From NCBI GenBank assembly GCA_946479745.1, contig CAMLGZ010000010.1, positions 43,862-107,861 of the forward strand: DNA of 64,000 bases. Direction: 5' to 3'. Position numbers and translations under genes: made by a program. This document shows, in pieces, positions 7,090 to 16,191 of this stretch. The first letter of the stretch is position 1; each line of letters opens with the position of its first letter. Origin of the DNA: an uncultured Pseudoxanthomonas sp. GTDB taxonomy: Bacteria > Pseudomonadota > Gammaproteobacteria > Xanthomonadales > Xanthomonadaceae. The notes under the pieces were generated by a model. It was not told where the DNA came from and ran no database searches. It was given only the letters and a program-made list of their open reading frames with translations.

Positions 7090-10050
7090 ATGCAGTACTC
7101 AATTTTTCACCGCAACGCCTTGGCGAGCGCGCTCGCATTGGCGCTGTTCCCGTCGTTCGCGGCGCTGGCCCAGGAGCAGACACAGCAGCCACCACCGGCA
7201 GAACAGACGACGGTCGACCCCGCCCAGACCGAACCTGCTCCCACCGAGTCCGGCAAAAGCGCCAAGACGCTCGACGCGATCACGGTCACCGGCTCGCGCA
7301 TCAAGCGCGCGGAAGTCGAAGGCCCCGCGCCAGTGACGGTCATCACCGGCGATCAGATCAGGAAGGAAGGCTTCACCACCATCTACGAAGCGCTCAGCTC
7401 GCTGACCGAAGTCACCGGCACCGTGCAGAACGACTACGACTGGGGCCAGAGTTCGGTCAACGCCAGTCCGCTCAACCTGCGCAACCTGGGCCCCGGCCGC
7501 AGCCTGCTGCTGATCAACGGCCACCGCGTGGCCGACTACCCCATGCCTTATACGGGCAAGAGCAACTTCGCCAACTACAACAACATCCCCACCGGCATCG
7601 TCGACCGCATCGAGGTGCTTACCAGCGGCGCCTCTGCGATCTACGGCTCCGACGCGGTGGCCGGCGTGGTCAACGTCATCCTGAAGAAGGACATCGACGG
7701 CGACACCCTGCGTGCGCGCTACGGCACCACCACCGAGGGCGGACGCGCGGTGACCGACGTTTCCTGGTCCGGCGGCAGGCACGGCGAAGATTGGAGCGTG
7801 GCCTACACCGTGCAGTACTTCAACCGCAAGCCGCTGTGGGCGCACGACCGGCCGTGGATGGATTCGGAATTCGACGGGCCGCGCCGCACCTGGAACTACG
7901 GTGGCGTGCAGCAGGGCGTGGCGACCAATACCCCCAGCGTCGGCATCCGTTTGTTCGACGCGACCAACGGTCAACGGCTGATGCCGCCGGAGGGTGCCTG
8001 CGAGCAATTCGACGGCGACTTCTTCCTGCACAACCGCATCCTGTACAACGATTTCGACGGCTCGCAGACCGATACCGGCTGGCAATGCGCCCACCGCGCC
8101 GTGTTCGAACACTGGACCCTGCGCAACGGCAGCGAGGATCTTTCGGCCTATCTGTACGGCACCAAGCAGTTCGGCAACGTCGAAGCCTGGGCGACCGCCG
8201 GCTACTGGAAATCCACCGGCGAGAGCAACACCTTCATGCCGGCCTGGGCCAGTTCCAACTACATAGACCGCGACAGCGGCCAGGAGCGCAGCCTGCTGCG
8301 TTATTTCGTACCGAGCGAGATCGGCGGCGTCGACCGCGCGCTGACCCTGTCGGAGGAAACGAACTGGGATGTCAACGCCGGCCTGCGCGGAAGGATCTTC
8401 AACGACCGCTTCGACTGGGATGTCATGATTGGCCGCGCCGAGTACGAAGTGCGGGAACGCTTCCCGACCATCCACGAGGCGCGTGCCGCGGAATTCTTCC
8501 TGGGCCCATCGCTGGGTATCGACGCGGCGAGCGGCCTGGAAATCCATGCTCCCGACTACAACAGGCTTTGGAACCCCGTGTCGCAAAGCGACTACGACAG
8601 CGTCCGTGCGGTGGGCGACAAGAAGGCGCGTACCTGGCTCACCCAGGGCAGCTTCGTGCTCAGCGGCGATCTGTTCGAAGGCTGGGCCGGTCCAATCGGC
8701 TTTGCCGGCGTTCTGGAAGCCGCAAAACAGGGCTACAAGCTGTACCCCGACCCGAACACCATGGGCACCAATCCGGTTTACTTCACACCGTTCGGCAACA
8801 TCGAAACAGGCGGCGGCGAACGCAACCGCTACGCGGCGGGCGTGGAATTCAAGATTCCGTTGCTCAAGAGCCTGACGCTGTCCACCGCCGGTCGCTACGA
8901 TCGCTACGACGCCGTCGCCGACGATGCGGCTACCACCTACAACGTGGGTCTGGAGTGGCGTCCGTTCTCCAACTTGCTCCTGCGCAGCAGCTACGCCACC
9001 AGCTTCCGCGCCCCGGACATGCACTTCGTCTACGCCGATCCCAGCGAAAGCGTTGCCGATCAGGTCGATTACCTGGCCTGCCTGACCGATCCCAACCGGC
9101 AGACCAGCAATTGCCCCGGCGGTGATGGCGACCCGTATCACATCGACAATCCTCTGATCGCCCGGCAGGGCACCGAAGACCTGCTGTACGAAACCGGCGA
9201 TTCGTTCACTTACGGCTTCGTCTGGGATGCGTTCGAGGGCTTCTCGCTCAGCGCCGACTACTGGCGGGTCAATATCGACAATGCGATCGATGACGTCAGC
9301 GCCGACCAGGTGCTGCTTGACGAGGCCTATTGCCTGACCGGGCAATCGCCCGCCGACAAGCCGCACCGCACTCCGCCCAGCCAGGCGCTGTGCGACCTGC
9401 AGCTCAGCCGCGTCACCCGCGACGCCAACGGCGTCGTCACCCGCGTCGAAATCGGTCCGATCAACCGCGCCAAGCAGAGCGTGAGCGGCATCGATGTGGC
9501 TTCGCGCTATCAGTGGCAGACCGCGAACTGGGGAACGTTCGATTTCGCGCTGAACTACACCCAGCAGCTGACCTATAAAATCGCCCAGTTCGAAGGCGAC
9601 CTGTTCGAAAACACCCGCGACCAGGATCGGCAGATACGCTATCGCGGCCGCGCCAGCGCCACCTGGACGATGGATCCCTGGACCGCGGTGCTGTACGTGG
9701 ACTGGACCGCGGGTACCCGCAGCGACCGCAACGGCGGTTGCGCTGCACTACCCAACGGTTTCCGCCCGGATGTGGCCACCGATTGCACCGATCTGCGTGT
9801 GAACGAACTGGGCGAGCAGAGCATCAGTTACGGACAGCAGAGCGAGCTGGTGGACTTCTACAACCAGGACAAGATCTACTGGAACGCCAGCGTCGGCTAC
9901 CAGTTCAACGAAGCGCTGCGCCTGAACCTCTACGTCAACAACATTCTGGACGATCACTTCCAGGACAAGTGGTGCGGCGGCTTCGCCTTCTGCGTGGCCA
10001 ACCCGGTAGGTCGCGAAGTGGCGGCGGAGGTGGTGTACAGATTCGACTGA
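7090..10050 (+). CDS. TonB-dependent outer-membrane receptor
   Basis: 986-residue receptor. A signal peptide (about 1-28, ending FAALAQ) is followed by a Gln/Pro/Glu-rich linker (about 29-60) and then the plug domain starting TLDAITVTGSRIKRAEVEGP, with NLRNLGPGRSLLLINGHR and the VDRIEVLTSGASAIYGSDAVAGVVNVILKK-type region characteristic of the family. The remainder is a 22-strand barrel ending EVAAEVVYRFD. The receptor imports an unknown ligand across the outer membrane using TonB energy. The sequence style is that of the large xanthomonad receptor family for plant or polymer-derived nutrients. The start ATG has AGGAGGGGG upstream. A strong hairpin follows the gene. Confidence 0.93.
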   Translation: MQYSIFHRNALASALALALFPSFAALAQEQTQQPPPAEQTTVDPAQTEPAPTESGKSAKTLDAITVTGSRIKRAEVEGPAPVTVITGDQIRKEGFTTIYEALSSLTEVTGTVQNDYDWGQSSVNASPLNLRNLGPGRSLLLINGHRVADYPMPYTGKSNFANYNNIPTGIVDRIEVLTSGASAIYGSDAVAGVVNVILKKDIDGDTLRARYGTTTEGGRAVTDVSWSGGRHGEDWSVAYTVQYFNRKPLWAHDRPWMDSEFDGPRRTWNYGGVQQGVATNTPSVGIRLFDATNGQRLMPPEGACEQFDGDFFLHNRILYNDFDGSQTDTGWQCAHRAVFEHWTLRNGSEDLSAYLYGTKQFGNVEAWATAGYWKSTGESNTFMPAWASSNYIDRDSGQERSLLRYFVPSEIGGVDRALTLSEETNWDVNAGLRGRIFNDRFDWDVMIGRAEYEVRERFPTIHEARAAEFFLGPSLGIDAASGLEIHAPDYNRLWNPVSQSDYDSVRAVGDKKARTWLTQGSFVLSGDLFEGWAGPIGFAGVLEAAKQGYKLYPDPNTMGTNPVYFTPFGNIETGGGERNRYAAGVEFKIPLLKSLTLSTAGRYDRYDAVADDAATTYNVGLEWRPFSNLLLRSSYATSFRAPDMHFVYADPSESVADQVDYLACLTDPNRQTSNCPGGDGDPYHIDNPLIARQGTEDLLYETGDSFTYGFVWDAFEGFSLSADYWRVNIDNAIDDVSADQVLLDEAYCLTGQSPADKPHRTPPSQALCDLQLSRVTRDANGVVTRVEIGPINRAKQSVSGIDVASRYQWQTANWGTFDFALNYTQQLTYKIAQFEGDLFENTRDQDRQIRYRGRASATWTMDPWTAVLYVDWTAGTRSDRNGGCAALPNGFRPDVATDCTDLRVNELGEQSISYGQQSELVDFYNQDKIYWNASVGYQFNEALRLNLYVNNILDDHFQDKWCGGFAFCVANPVGREVAAEVVYRFD

Positions 10051-10087
10051 TGCGGTCGCCGGAACGGGCGGAAACTCTCTGAAGAAT

Positions 10088-10122
10088 GACGAAGGCAGTC
10101 AAGCGACTTGACTGCCTTCGTC
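10088..10122 (+). terminator. Strong hairpin after the TonB receptor
   Basis: Perfect 16-base-pair stem (GACGAAGGCAGTCAAG and its complement) with a 3-base loop CGA, 37 bases after the receptor stop. It lacks a clear T run, so it is either a non-canonical terminator or an mRNA 3-prime stabiliser. Confidence 0.7.
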
Positions 10123-10206
10123 GCATTCGTTCGGGAAACAGCCGCAAGTCGGTCCTGGTTTCTTCATTCCCGGGATGTCATGGGGACAGCGGTGTAGCCT
10201 GTCGCC

Positions 10207-11427
10207 ATGGATTCCCTGATCGCCGCCGCCGCACGCGCCCTTTCCGCAGGCGACGCCCTGGGTGCGCTCAAGCGGATCGCCCTGCGCGAAGATCCTCCCG
10301 CGCTGGCCCTGCGTGGCATCGCCATGGCCCAGCTGGGCGAGCACCCGCGTGCGCGCGAATTGCTGCGCCGCGCCGCGCGCGGCTTCGGCGCGCACGAAGC
10401 GCTGGCGCGTGCGCGCTGCGTCGTTGCCGAAGCAGAGGTGGCGCTGGCCATGCGCGACCTGGGCGGTTCGCCACGCGCGCTGACGGCGGCGTCGGCCACG
10501 CTCGAGGCGCGCGCCGATCACGCCAATGCGCTGCAGGCGCACGTGATCGCAACACGCCGGCTGTTGCTGTTGGGCCGCCTGCATGATGCCGAAGCCGCCA
10601 TGGCACGGATCGATGCGCGTGGCTTGCCGCCGGCGCTGGCGGCAGTGGCCGAGTTGACCCAGGCGGAATTGGCGCTGCGTTCGCTGCGCATCGGCCCGGC
10701 GCTGGCGGCGCTGGCCAGAGCGCGTGAAGCGGCCGAGCGCGCGCGCGTACCGGCACTCCTGTCCGAAGTGGCCGAAGCGCGCACTACGCTCGATCGTCCC
10801 GCCGCCCGGCGCCTGTCCGCCAACGGCGAGCAGGCGTTGCGGCTGGACGAAGTCGCGACCTTGCTGGCCTCCGGTGCGCTGGTGGTCGACGGTTGCCGTC
10901 GCGGCCTGCGCGCGGGCGTGCAATGGCGGTCGCTTGCGCGTCGGCCAGTGCTGTTCGCACTGGCGCGCATGCTTGCCGAAGCCTGGCCGGACGATGCCGA
11001 TCGGGAAAGCCTGATCGCAGATGCGTTCCGCACGCGGCGCCCCGATGACACGCATCGCGCGCGCTTGCGCGTGGAGATCGGCCGCTTGCGCGCGTTGGCC
11101 CGGGGGATGGCGCGCATCGAAGCCACGCCTCGAGGTTTCATCCTGGTTCCCGACGACGCGCAGGACGTCGCCGTGTTGGCGCCACCGATCGACGGCGATC
11201 AGGCTTCGTTGCTGGCGTTGCTCTCCGATGGCGCGGCGTGGTCGACCTCCGCACTGGCGTTGGCTCTGGGCGACAGCCAGCGTACGGTCCAGCGCGCGCT
11301 GGTCGAACTGGAGGCCGCCGAACGCGTGCGCTCGATCGGTCGCGCGCGGGCGCGTCGCTGGCTGGCCCCGCCGCTGGCGGGATTCACGACGATCTTGTTA
11401 CTCCCTGCTTCGCTGCCGATTGAATAG
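10207..11427 (+). CDS. Alanine-rich TPR-like / winged-helix transcriptional regulator
   Basis: 406 residues. The N-terminal half (about 1-200) consists of Ala/Arg-rich helix pairs resembling tetratricopeptide repeats (AMAQLGEHPRARELLRRAARGFG). The middle (about 210-310) contains DGCRRGLRAGVQWRSLARRPVLFALARMLAEAWP, a trans_reg_C-like winged helix of the kind found in activators with C-terminal TPRs. The end (about 330-390) has a second helix-turn-helix: STSALALALGDSQRTVQRALVELEAAERV. The domain order suggests a cytoplasmic DNA-binding regulator, probably acting on the beta-propeller gene 44 bases downstream. The start ATG has a poor ribosome binding site. Assignment to a named family is not certain. 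Confidence 0.7.
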   Translation: MDSLIAAAARALSAGDALGALKRIALREDPPALALRGIAMAQLGEHPRARELLRRAARGFGAHEALARARCVVAEAEVALAMRDLGGSPRALTAASATLEARADHANALQAHVIATRRLLLLGRLHDAEAAMARIDARGLPPALAAVAELTQAELALRSLRIGPALAALARAREAAERARVPALLSEVAEARTTLDRPAARRLSANGEQALRLDEVATLLASGALVVDGCRRGLRAGVQWRSLARRPVLFALARMLAEAWPDDADRESLIADAFRTRRPDDTHRARLRVEIGRLRALARGMARIEATPRGFILVPDDAQDVAVLAPPIDGDQASLLALLSDGAAWSTSALALALGDSQRTVQRALVELEAAERVRSIGRARARRWLAPPLAGFTTILLLPASLPIE

Positions 11428-11471
11428 AGTTGTCCCACACCGCCGATCCAGAGCGGCCTCAGGAGACAACG

Positions 11472-12149
11472 ATGACAAGTTCCGCAAACAAAGCCGCCCA
11501 GCAGCCCGCGCCGCGCGCGGCGGAAATCGTCCGCGAGTACGGACCCTTCAGCGAAAGCGGGAAAGTGAACGGCGTGACCCACGACGGCCAGCGCGTCTGG
11601 GCCGCCACCGGCGCCAAGCTGGTCGGCTTCGATCCCGAAAGCGGTGAGCCCACACGCACGCTGGACGTCGCCTGCGACGCCGGCACCGCGTTCGATGGCA
11701 CCCACCTCTATCAGATCGCCGAAGCGCGCATCGACAAGATCGATGCGGCCACCGGCAAGGTGGTGTCCTCGATTCCCGCGCCTGGCCATGGCTCCGATTC
11801 CGGACTCACCTGGGCCGAAGGCAGCCTGTGGGTGGGTCAGTACCGGGACCGCAAGATTCACCAGATAGATCCGGACACCGGTGCGGTCAAGCGCACCATC
11901 GAATCCAATCGCTTCGTCACCGGCGTGACCTGGGTAGACGGCGAGCTGTGGCACGGCACCTGGGAAGGCGAAGAGAGCGAACTGCGCCGGATAAATCCCG
12001 GCAGCGGCGAAGTGCTCGAACGGCTGGAAATGCCGTCGGGGACCGGCATCAGCGGCCTGGAGTCGGACGGCGCCGGTCTTTTCTATTGCGGCGGTGGAGG
12101 CAGTGGAAACGTCCGCGCCGTGCGCCGTCCAAAAGCCGTCGCCGCGTGA
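11472..12149 (+). CDS. Vgb/YncE-type beta-propeller protein
   Basis: 225-residue protein made of repeated blade-like units (VWAATGAKLVGFDPESGEP, IDKIDAATGKVV, LWVGQYRDRKIHQIDPDTGAV, ELWHGTWEGEESELRRINPGSGEV), the pattern of virginiamycin-B-lyase-like, YncE and glutamine-cyclotransferase propellers. No signal peptide is visible, so it is probably cytoplasmic. No catalytic residues can be assigned. The start ATG at 11472 follows AGGAGACAACG. It sits between the TPR/winged-helix regulator and an SRPBCC gene, all on the same strand with short gaps. Confidence 0.75.
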   Translation: MTSSANKAAQQPAPRAAEIVREYGPFSESGKVNGVTHDGQRVWAATGAKLVGFDPESGEPTRTLDVACDAGTAFDGTHLYQIAEARIDKIDAATGKVVSSIPAPGHGSDSGLTWAEGSLWVGQYRDRKIHQIDPDTGAVKRTIESNRFVTGVTWVDGELWHGTWEGEESELRRINPGSGEVLERLEMPSGTGISGLESDGAGLFYCGGGGSGNVRAVRRPKAVAA

Positions 12150-12186
12150 TCGCGCTTATTCGAGTTCAATAACAAGGAGTAGGAAA

Positions 12187-12645
12187 ATGATCGACATCAT
12201 TCATCGCGTCGGAATAAAGGCGCCCTTGTCGAAGGTCTATGCGGCGCTGTCGACGATCGAAGGCGTAGCGGGTTGGTGGACGACGGCGACGAACGGAGTT
12301 TCCAAACCCGGCGAAACGATCAACTTCGAATTCCTCACCCTGGACGGGGAACGAATCGGTGCCATGACCATGCAAGTGATCAGTCTTGATCCTGACAAGC
12401 AGGTGCATTGGCGCTGCACGGTGGGGCCGGAAGAATGGATAGGCACCGACGTGGTCTTCAAGCTGGAGCAGCAGGACGACTACACCATCGTCCATTTCGG
12501 GCACAGGAACTGGCGCGAAGCGGTCGAGTTCACCGAGCACTGCAGCATGAAGTGGGCGATCTTCCTGTTGAGCCTGAAGGAACTGGTGGAAACAGGAAAA
12601 GGCAGGCCTTCGCCCGACGACATCAAGATCGATAACTGGAACTAG
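12187..12645 (+). CDS. SRPBCC (AHSA1/START-fold) protein
   Basis: 152 residues of the SRPBCC fold: VGIKAPLSKVYAALSTIEG opening, the GWWTTAT segment, and the long C-terminal helix MKWAIFLLSLKELVETGKG. Such proteins bind hydrophobic ligands; the AHSA1 branch is often encoded near ArsR regulators, but none is visible here. AAGGAGTAGGAAA precedes the ATG at 12187. It ends just before a dispersed repeat cluster, which separates it from a second SRPBCC gene. Confidence 0.88.
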   Translation: MIDIIHRVGIKAPLSKVYAALSTIEGVAGWWTTATNGVSKPGETINFEFLTLDGERIGAMTMQVISLDPDKQVHWRCTVGPEEWIGTDVVFKLEQQDDYTIVHFGHRNWREAVEFTEHCSMKWAIFLLSLKELVETGKGRPSPDDIKIDNWN

Positions 12646-12672
12646 GGAACTTGCGAGCAACTCGACTGTCAT

Positions 12673-12732
12673 CCCGAGCGTAGCGAGGGATCTGCTTCCC
12701 TGCAAAGCAGCGGATCCCTCGCTACGCTCGGG
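12673..12732. repeat. Dispersed palindromic (REP/BIME-like) repeat
   Basis: Perfect inverted repeat with 20-base arms (CCCGAGCGTAGCGAGGG... and its complement) separated by 20 bases that can form a further short inner stem (TGCTT/AAGCA). The motif GAGCGTAGCGAGGGATC is the sort of short interspersed palindrome found repeatedly in Xanthomonadales genomes. In this position it may terminate or stabilise the SRPBCC mRNA. Confidence 0.8.
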
Positions 12733-12794
12733 CAGAACAAGAGTTGTTCAAGCCTCTCTTGGCCGTAGGATGGGTTGAGCGAAGCGATATCCGT

Positions 12795-12846
12795 CGTTAG
12801 GATGCAGCTTGGACTGGAACCGATCCTAACGCGGGTTGAAGCCCGC
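12795..12846. repeat. Composite inverted repeats next to the REP element
   Basis: CGTTAGGAT (12795-12803) pairs with ATCCTAACG (12823-12831), and GCGGG/CCCGC (12831-12846) forms a second small hairpin. Just upstream, 12769-12790 carries GGATGGGTTGAGCGAAGCG, another commonly dispersed xanthomonad motif. Together with the REP element they form a 190-base non-coding repeat cluster between two SRPBCC genes. Confidence 0.6.
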
Positions 12847-12872
12847 CCCACAGCACCTTATTCGATTCGCTG

Positions 12873-13313
12873 ATGACTCAAACTTTCCAACAGGCCATCC
12901 TCATCGACGCTCCGATTGAGGTTGTCTGGGACAGCCTGGTGATTCCCGAACGGATGAAGGCATGGATGGGCGAACCGGAATTGGGAATCGGGATAGATAC
13001 CGATTGGAACGTAGGCGGTCCCATCGTGATCCGTGGGCATCACCATGTGCCGTTCGAGAACCGTGGTGTGGTGTTGGAGTTCGTTCCGCAAGCTCGGCTC
13101 GGCTACACCCATCTGAGTTCGCTATCGCGGCTTCCGGCCGATGAAGAGGCGAACTACACCACGCTGGGGTTCGGCCTGACGCCCGCGGGCGATGCGACTT
13201 CGCTGACCTTGGCGATCACCGGCTTCCCCACCGAAAGCATCTATCGGCACATGGAGCTGTATTGGAGAGGCACGCTGGAAGTATTGCGGCTGCATGCGGA
13301 ACAGCATCGCTGA
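12873..13313 (+). CDS. SRPBCC (AHSA1-type) protein, second copy
   Basis: 146-residue SRPBCC-fold protein: FQQAILIDAPIEVVWDSLVIPERMKAWMG is the classic N-terminal strand and helix, with the conserved Trp and the W-x-x-x-L helix (ELYWRGTLEVLRLHAEQ) at the end. Probably binds a small hydrophobic ligand; no catalytic assignment possible. Only weakly similar to the neighbour at 12187, so a recent duplication is unlikely. No strong ribosome binding site precedes the ATG; the leader derives from the repeat cluster. Confidence 0.85.
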   Translation: MTQTFQQAILIDAPIEVVWDSLVIPERMKAWMGEPELGIGIDTDWNVGGPIVIRGHHHVPFENRGVVLEFVPQARLGYTHLSSLSRLPADEEANYTTLGFGLTPAGDATSLTLAITGFPTESIYRHMELYWRGTLEVLRLHAEQHR

Positions 13314-13469
13314 ATACAAAAACCAGTGAGCGAGGCAGCGTTTTTGCGCGGAGATCGCCGTTCGGCGGGCGATCTCTGCGGGCGATCTCGGCGGAATCTT
13401 GGCCGTCGCTTCAATGCAGCGTTCCAACAGCGCGCTCGACCGCTTTGCTGCGATGCAGCATAATGTGGT

Positions 13470-14714
13470 ATGGCCTATGTTTCCCCCATTCCCAATACCA
13501 ACGCAGATCTGACGCCGCGCCAAGTGGCGCTGATCCTGTTCGCGCTGACCCTGGGCGGTTTCGCCATCGGCACCAGCGAGTTCGCCAGCATGGGCCTGAT
13601 GCCCAACATGGTGGCCTCGCTGGGCGTGTCCGAGCCGCAAGTGGGCCATCTGATCAGCGCCTACGCGCTGGGCGTGGTGGTGGGGGCGCCATTGCTCGCC
13701 ATCCTGGGCGCGGGTTGGACACGCAAGACATTACTTCTGTCGCTGATGGGCTTCTACGCGCTTGGCAACCTCGCCAGTGCGTTGGGCCCGACATATCACA
13801 GCCTGTTGCTGTTCCGCTTCATCGCCGGCCTGCCGCACGGCGCCTATTTCGGCGTGGCGGCGTTGACGGCGGTAGCGATCAGTCCGCCTCACCGGCGTGG
13901 CCGTGCAATCAGCATCGTGATGCTGGGCCTGACCCTGGCGATCCTGATCGGCAATCCGCTGGCGACGTGGGTGGGGCAGCTGGTCGATTGGCGCTGGATC
14001 TACGCTGCGGTGTCGATGATCGCCGTCGCCACAGCGGTGCTGCTGGCGGTGTGGCTGCCAGCCCATGTGGATGGTCCCAAGGCCAAACCGCTGGACGAAC
14101 TGCGTGCATTCAACCGTTTGCCGGTATGGCAGGCGCTGGGCATCGGCGCGATTGGCTTCGCCGGCATGTTCGCCGTTTTCAGCTATCTGGCGCCGACGAT
14201 GCTGGAAGTGACGCGGGTATCGGCGGCGTGGATTCCGCTGGGACTGGTGGGGTTCGGCGTCGGCGGGGTGATCGGCAATTTCGCCGGCGGCTGGCTGTCC
14301 GATCGCTTCAAATTGCGTGGCGCCTGGGTGGTGCTGGCGTGGGCCTTGGCGATGTTGTTGCTGTTCCCGTTGATGGCGCAGTGGCTGCCGACCTTGCTGC
14401 TGGCGACGGTCGCCATAGGACTGATGGGCGCACTGGGGCCTATCCTGCAATCGCAGCTGATGGACGTGGCCGGCGATGCGCAGACGCTGGCGGCGGCTTC
14501 GCATCACGCCGCGTTCAACACCGCCAATGCGCTGGGGCCCTGGTTGGGCGGAATGGCGATCACCGCCGGTTATGGCTGGACATCGACCGGCTATGTCGGC
14601 GCCGCCACCGCGGTGGTCGGACTGCTGATCTATGTATGGGCCAGCAAGACTGCGCACGCGGCGCGCGTGCTTGCCGACGCGCCGTCCGATTCGGTGGCCT
14701 GCGAATCATCCTGA
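13470..14714 (+). CDS. MFS transporter (AraJ/YdhP-type drug or sugar efflux)
   Basis: 414 residues with 12 predicted membrane helices. The FAIGTSEFASMGLMPNMV motif in helix 1 and the GLPHGAYFGVAAL motif in helix 4 are hallmarks of the DHA1 branch that includes AraJ, YdhP and PbuE-like exporters. The loop 2-3 signature is GWTRKTLL. It is expected to be a proton-driven inner-membrane exporter of a drug, purine or sugar derivative; the substrate is not readable. It appears monocistronic and convergent with the GFA-fold gene. Confidence 0.88.
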   Translation: MAYVSPIPNTNADLTPRQVALILFALTLGGFAIGTSEFASMGLMPNMVASLGVSEPQVGHLISAYALGVVVGAPLLAILGAGWTRKTLLLSLMGFYALGNLASALGPTYHSLLLFRFIAGLPHGAYFGVAALTAVAISPPHRRGRAISIVMLGLTLAILIGNPLATWVGQLVDWRWIYAAVSMIAVATAVLLAVWLPAHVDGPKAKPLDELRAFNRLPVWQALGIGAIGFAGMFAVFSYLAPTMLEVTRVSAAWIPLGLVGFGVGGVIGNFAGGWLSDRFKLRGAWVVLAWALAMLLLFPLMAQWLPTLLLATVAIGLMGALGPILQSQLMDVAGDAQTLAAASHHAAFNTANALGPWLGGMAITAGYGWTSTGYVGAATAVVGLLIYVWASKTAHAARVLADAPSDSVACESS

Positions 14715-14786
14715 CGATCGACGTTCGCAAGACGCGCCGGATCGCCGGCCTTGCGCATCGCGGGCTGTCGGAAACCACCGGCAGAG

Positions 14787-15341
14787 TCAGCACATCGATC
14801 CAGCATTGTCCGCATGGAAAGTTCCATTGACGGTGATTCTCGGGCTTTTGAAACCCATCGCGATCCACGCACGAAGAAGCTTGGCGTAGAACAGCGCCGT
14901 TTGCCGTCTTCCGCTCGGCACATCGTCGGTAAGCGCCGCGGGGTTGGCGAGGTCGCTGGTCATTGTCCGCAAGTCGAGCGGCGGCAGAGTGTCCCGTGGC
15001 CATAGGCCGCTGTACAGGCTGAGCCAGTGGCCGTTCTCGAATTCAAGAAACATCGGCGTACTGCAGCAGCCGGCGACCACCCTGCGGGTAGGGGACTGGG
15101 AAGTCAGGCGGAATTCTCTCAGCAATTCGGCGCCTTTGAGGAAGCGAACCCTGTCCTTGCGGTAGAGGATGAAGCGGGTTCCGCCGTTCGCTTCCAGAAT
15201 GGAACAAGCAGCGACGGCCTCCAGCTTGGCGCCGGCTGCGCGGCAACTGCTGCAATGGCACTCGGTGCTGACGATGGGCGCGCGTAGTGCCTCAAGCTGG
15301 ACTTTCCCGCAAGCGCAGGCGAGCAGAGTGATCTGTGTCAT
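14787..15341 (-). CDS. GFA/CENP-V-fold zinc protein
   Basis: 184 residues. The N-terminal half has zinc-binding cysteines spaced as in glutathione-dependent formaldehyde-activating (GFA) proteins: Cys9 and Cys11 in CACGK, Cys28, Cys30 and Cys33 in CHCSSCR, and a later GCCSTPMF pair. The C-terminal third (after about residue 120) is not typical of short GFA proteins, so this belongs to a longer variant of unknown function. The ATG at 15341 is preceded by AAGGAGCAAACG on its strand, supporting the start. Confidence 0.75.
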   Translation of the reverse strand: MTQITLLACACGKVQLEALRAPIVSTECHCSSCRAAGAKLEAVAACSILEANGGTRFILYRKDRVRFLKGAELLREFRLTSQSPTRRVVAGCCSTPMFLEFENGHWLSLYSGLWPRDTLPPLDLRTMTSDLANPAALTDDVPSGRRQTALFYAKLLRAWIAMGFKSPRITVNGTFHADNAGSMC

Positions 15342-15720
15342 CGGACGTTTGCTCCTTCAGGTATGTCGCAGCCGCTGTTGTGGGGAACCATGGTTGACTC
15401 TCTTGCCATGCGTCACCGAGCTTGGCGGAAAGGGTCACGCTCATCGGTCATAGGCCATTGCGGCATCGGGGGTCTCTGACGGCAAGGCTCACGAATATCA
15501 TTTTCGGCATGACAGATGCTCAAAAGTCGGGCAACGGACGCCTTGACCGCTCTGCGGCCGGTTTTCGAATGCTGCTTTCTCTTGCGACGAGCGGGGGCCG
15601 CGAAAATCGACATCAACTGAACCTTTCCCGCGACGCGGCGACGCACAGGCCGTTTTTCACGTGCCGTTGTCGATTGCGGACCAACAATACGGTTTCGTAC
15701 CCAAGTGGCGAGGTTCCGAC
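15342..15720. other. 379-base intergenic region, no supported gene
   Basis: This stretch lies between the GFA-fold gene and the 17-kDa-type protein, which are divergently transcribed. Short open frames occur on both strands but none has a credible start site, family similarity or codon pattern. It should carry the promoters of both flanking genes. I see no strong hairpin or repeat. Confidence 0.4.
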
Positions 15721-16080
15721 ATGAAGACGATACGTACGACTCTGTTGGCCGGCGCGATGCTGCTCTCGGCCACCGCCTTCGCGCAGCAATACGGCCCGCA
15801 GGACGAAGGCCGCCGTTTCAACGACGGCAGCAAAGTGGTGTGCAAGAACGTCGAGGTCCAGCGCAGCAGCAAGGATTCCAACCGCATCCTGGGCACCGCC
15901 ACCGGCGCGGTGGTGGGAGGCCTGCTCGGCAATCAGGTCGGCAAGGGCAACGGCAAGAAAGCGGCGACGGTCGGCGGTGCGGTGGCCGGCGGCCTGATAG
16001 GACGCAAGGTGCAGGGCAACGCCCAGGAAAAGAAGGGCGACCGCGTGGTCGAGCGCCAATGCGAGCGCGTTTACCGCTGA
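15721..16080 (+). CDS. Glycine-zipper 2TM (17-kDa surface antigen-like) protein
   Basis: 119 residues. A signal peptide (about 1-21, ATAFAQ) is followed by a basic/charged stretch and a glycine zipper pair, GTATGAVVGGLLGNQVGKGNGKKAATVGG-like, which marks the rickettsial 17-kDa / SlyB-related family. Two Cys (VVCKNVEV and ERQCERVY) flank the zipper and could form a disulfide in the periplasm. There is no lipobox, unlike SlyB, so it is probably a soluble or membrane-associated periplasmic protein. The start ATG at 15721 was chosen because the signal peptide begins there. Confidence 0.8.
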   Translation: MKTIRTTLLAGAMLLSATAFAQQYGPQDEGRRFNDGSKVVCKNVEVQRSSKDSNRILGTATGAVVGGLLGNQVGKGNGKKAATVGGAVAGGLIGRKVQGNAQEKKGDRVVERQCERVYR

Positions 16081-16119
16081 GTTCCAACGCCGGAGTCCCA
16101 TGGCCAGCGGTTGCATCAG

Positions 16120-16146
16120 GGAAGGGCGGGCGGCACCCGCCCTTCC
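16120..16146 (+). terminator. Hairpin after the glycine-zipper gene
   Basis: An 11-base-pair GC-rich stem (GGAAGGGCGGG / CCCGCCCTTCC) with a 5-base loop, 40 bases after the stop. No T run follows, so intrinsic termination is possible but not certain. Confidence 0.5.
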
Positions 16147-16191
16147 ATGCCGTCGTTACAATCCCTGTATCGCTGTTTGTATGAGGGACGT

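Noticed and set aside
7099..9366. 755-codon open frame on the minus strand
   Set aside because: It is the exact antisense of the TonB receptor gene and shows no family motifs. Long antisense frames are common in high-GC genes.
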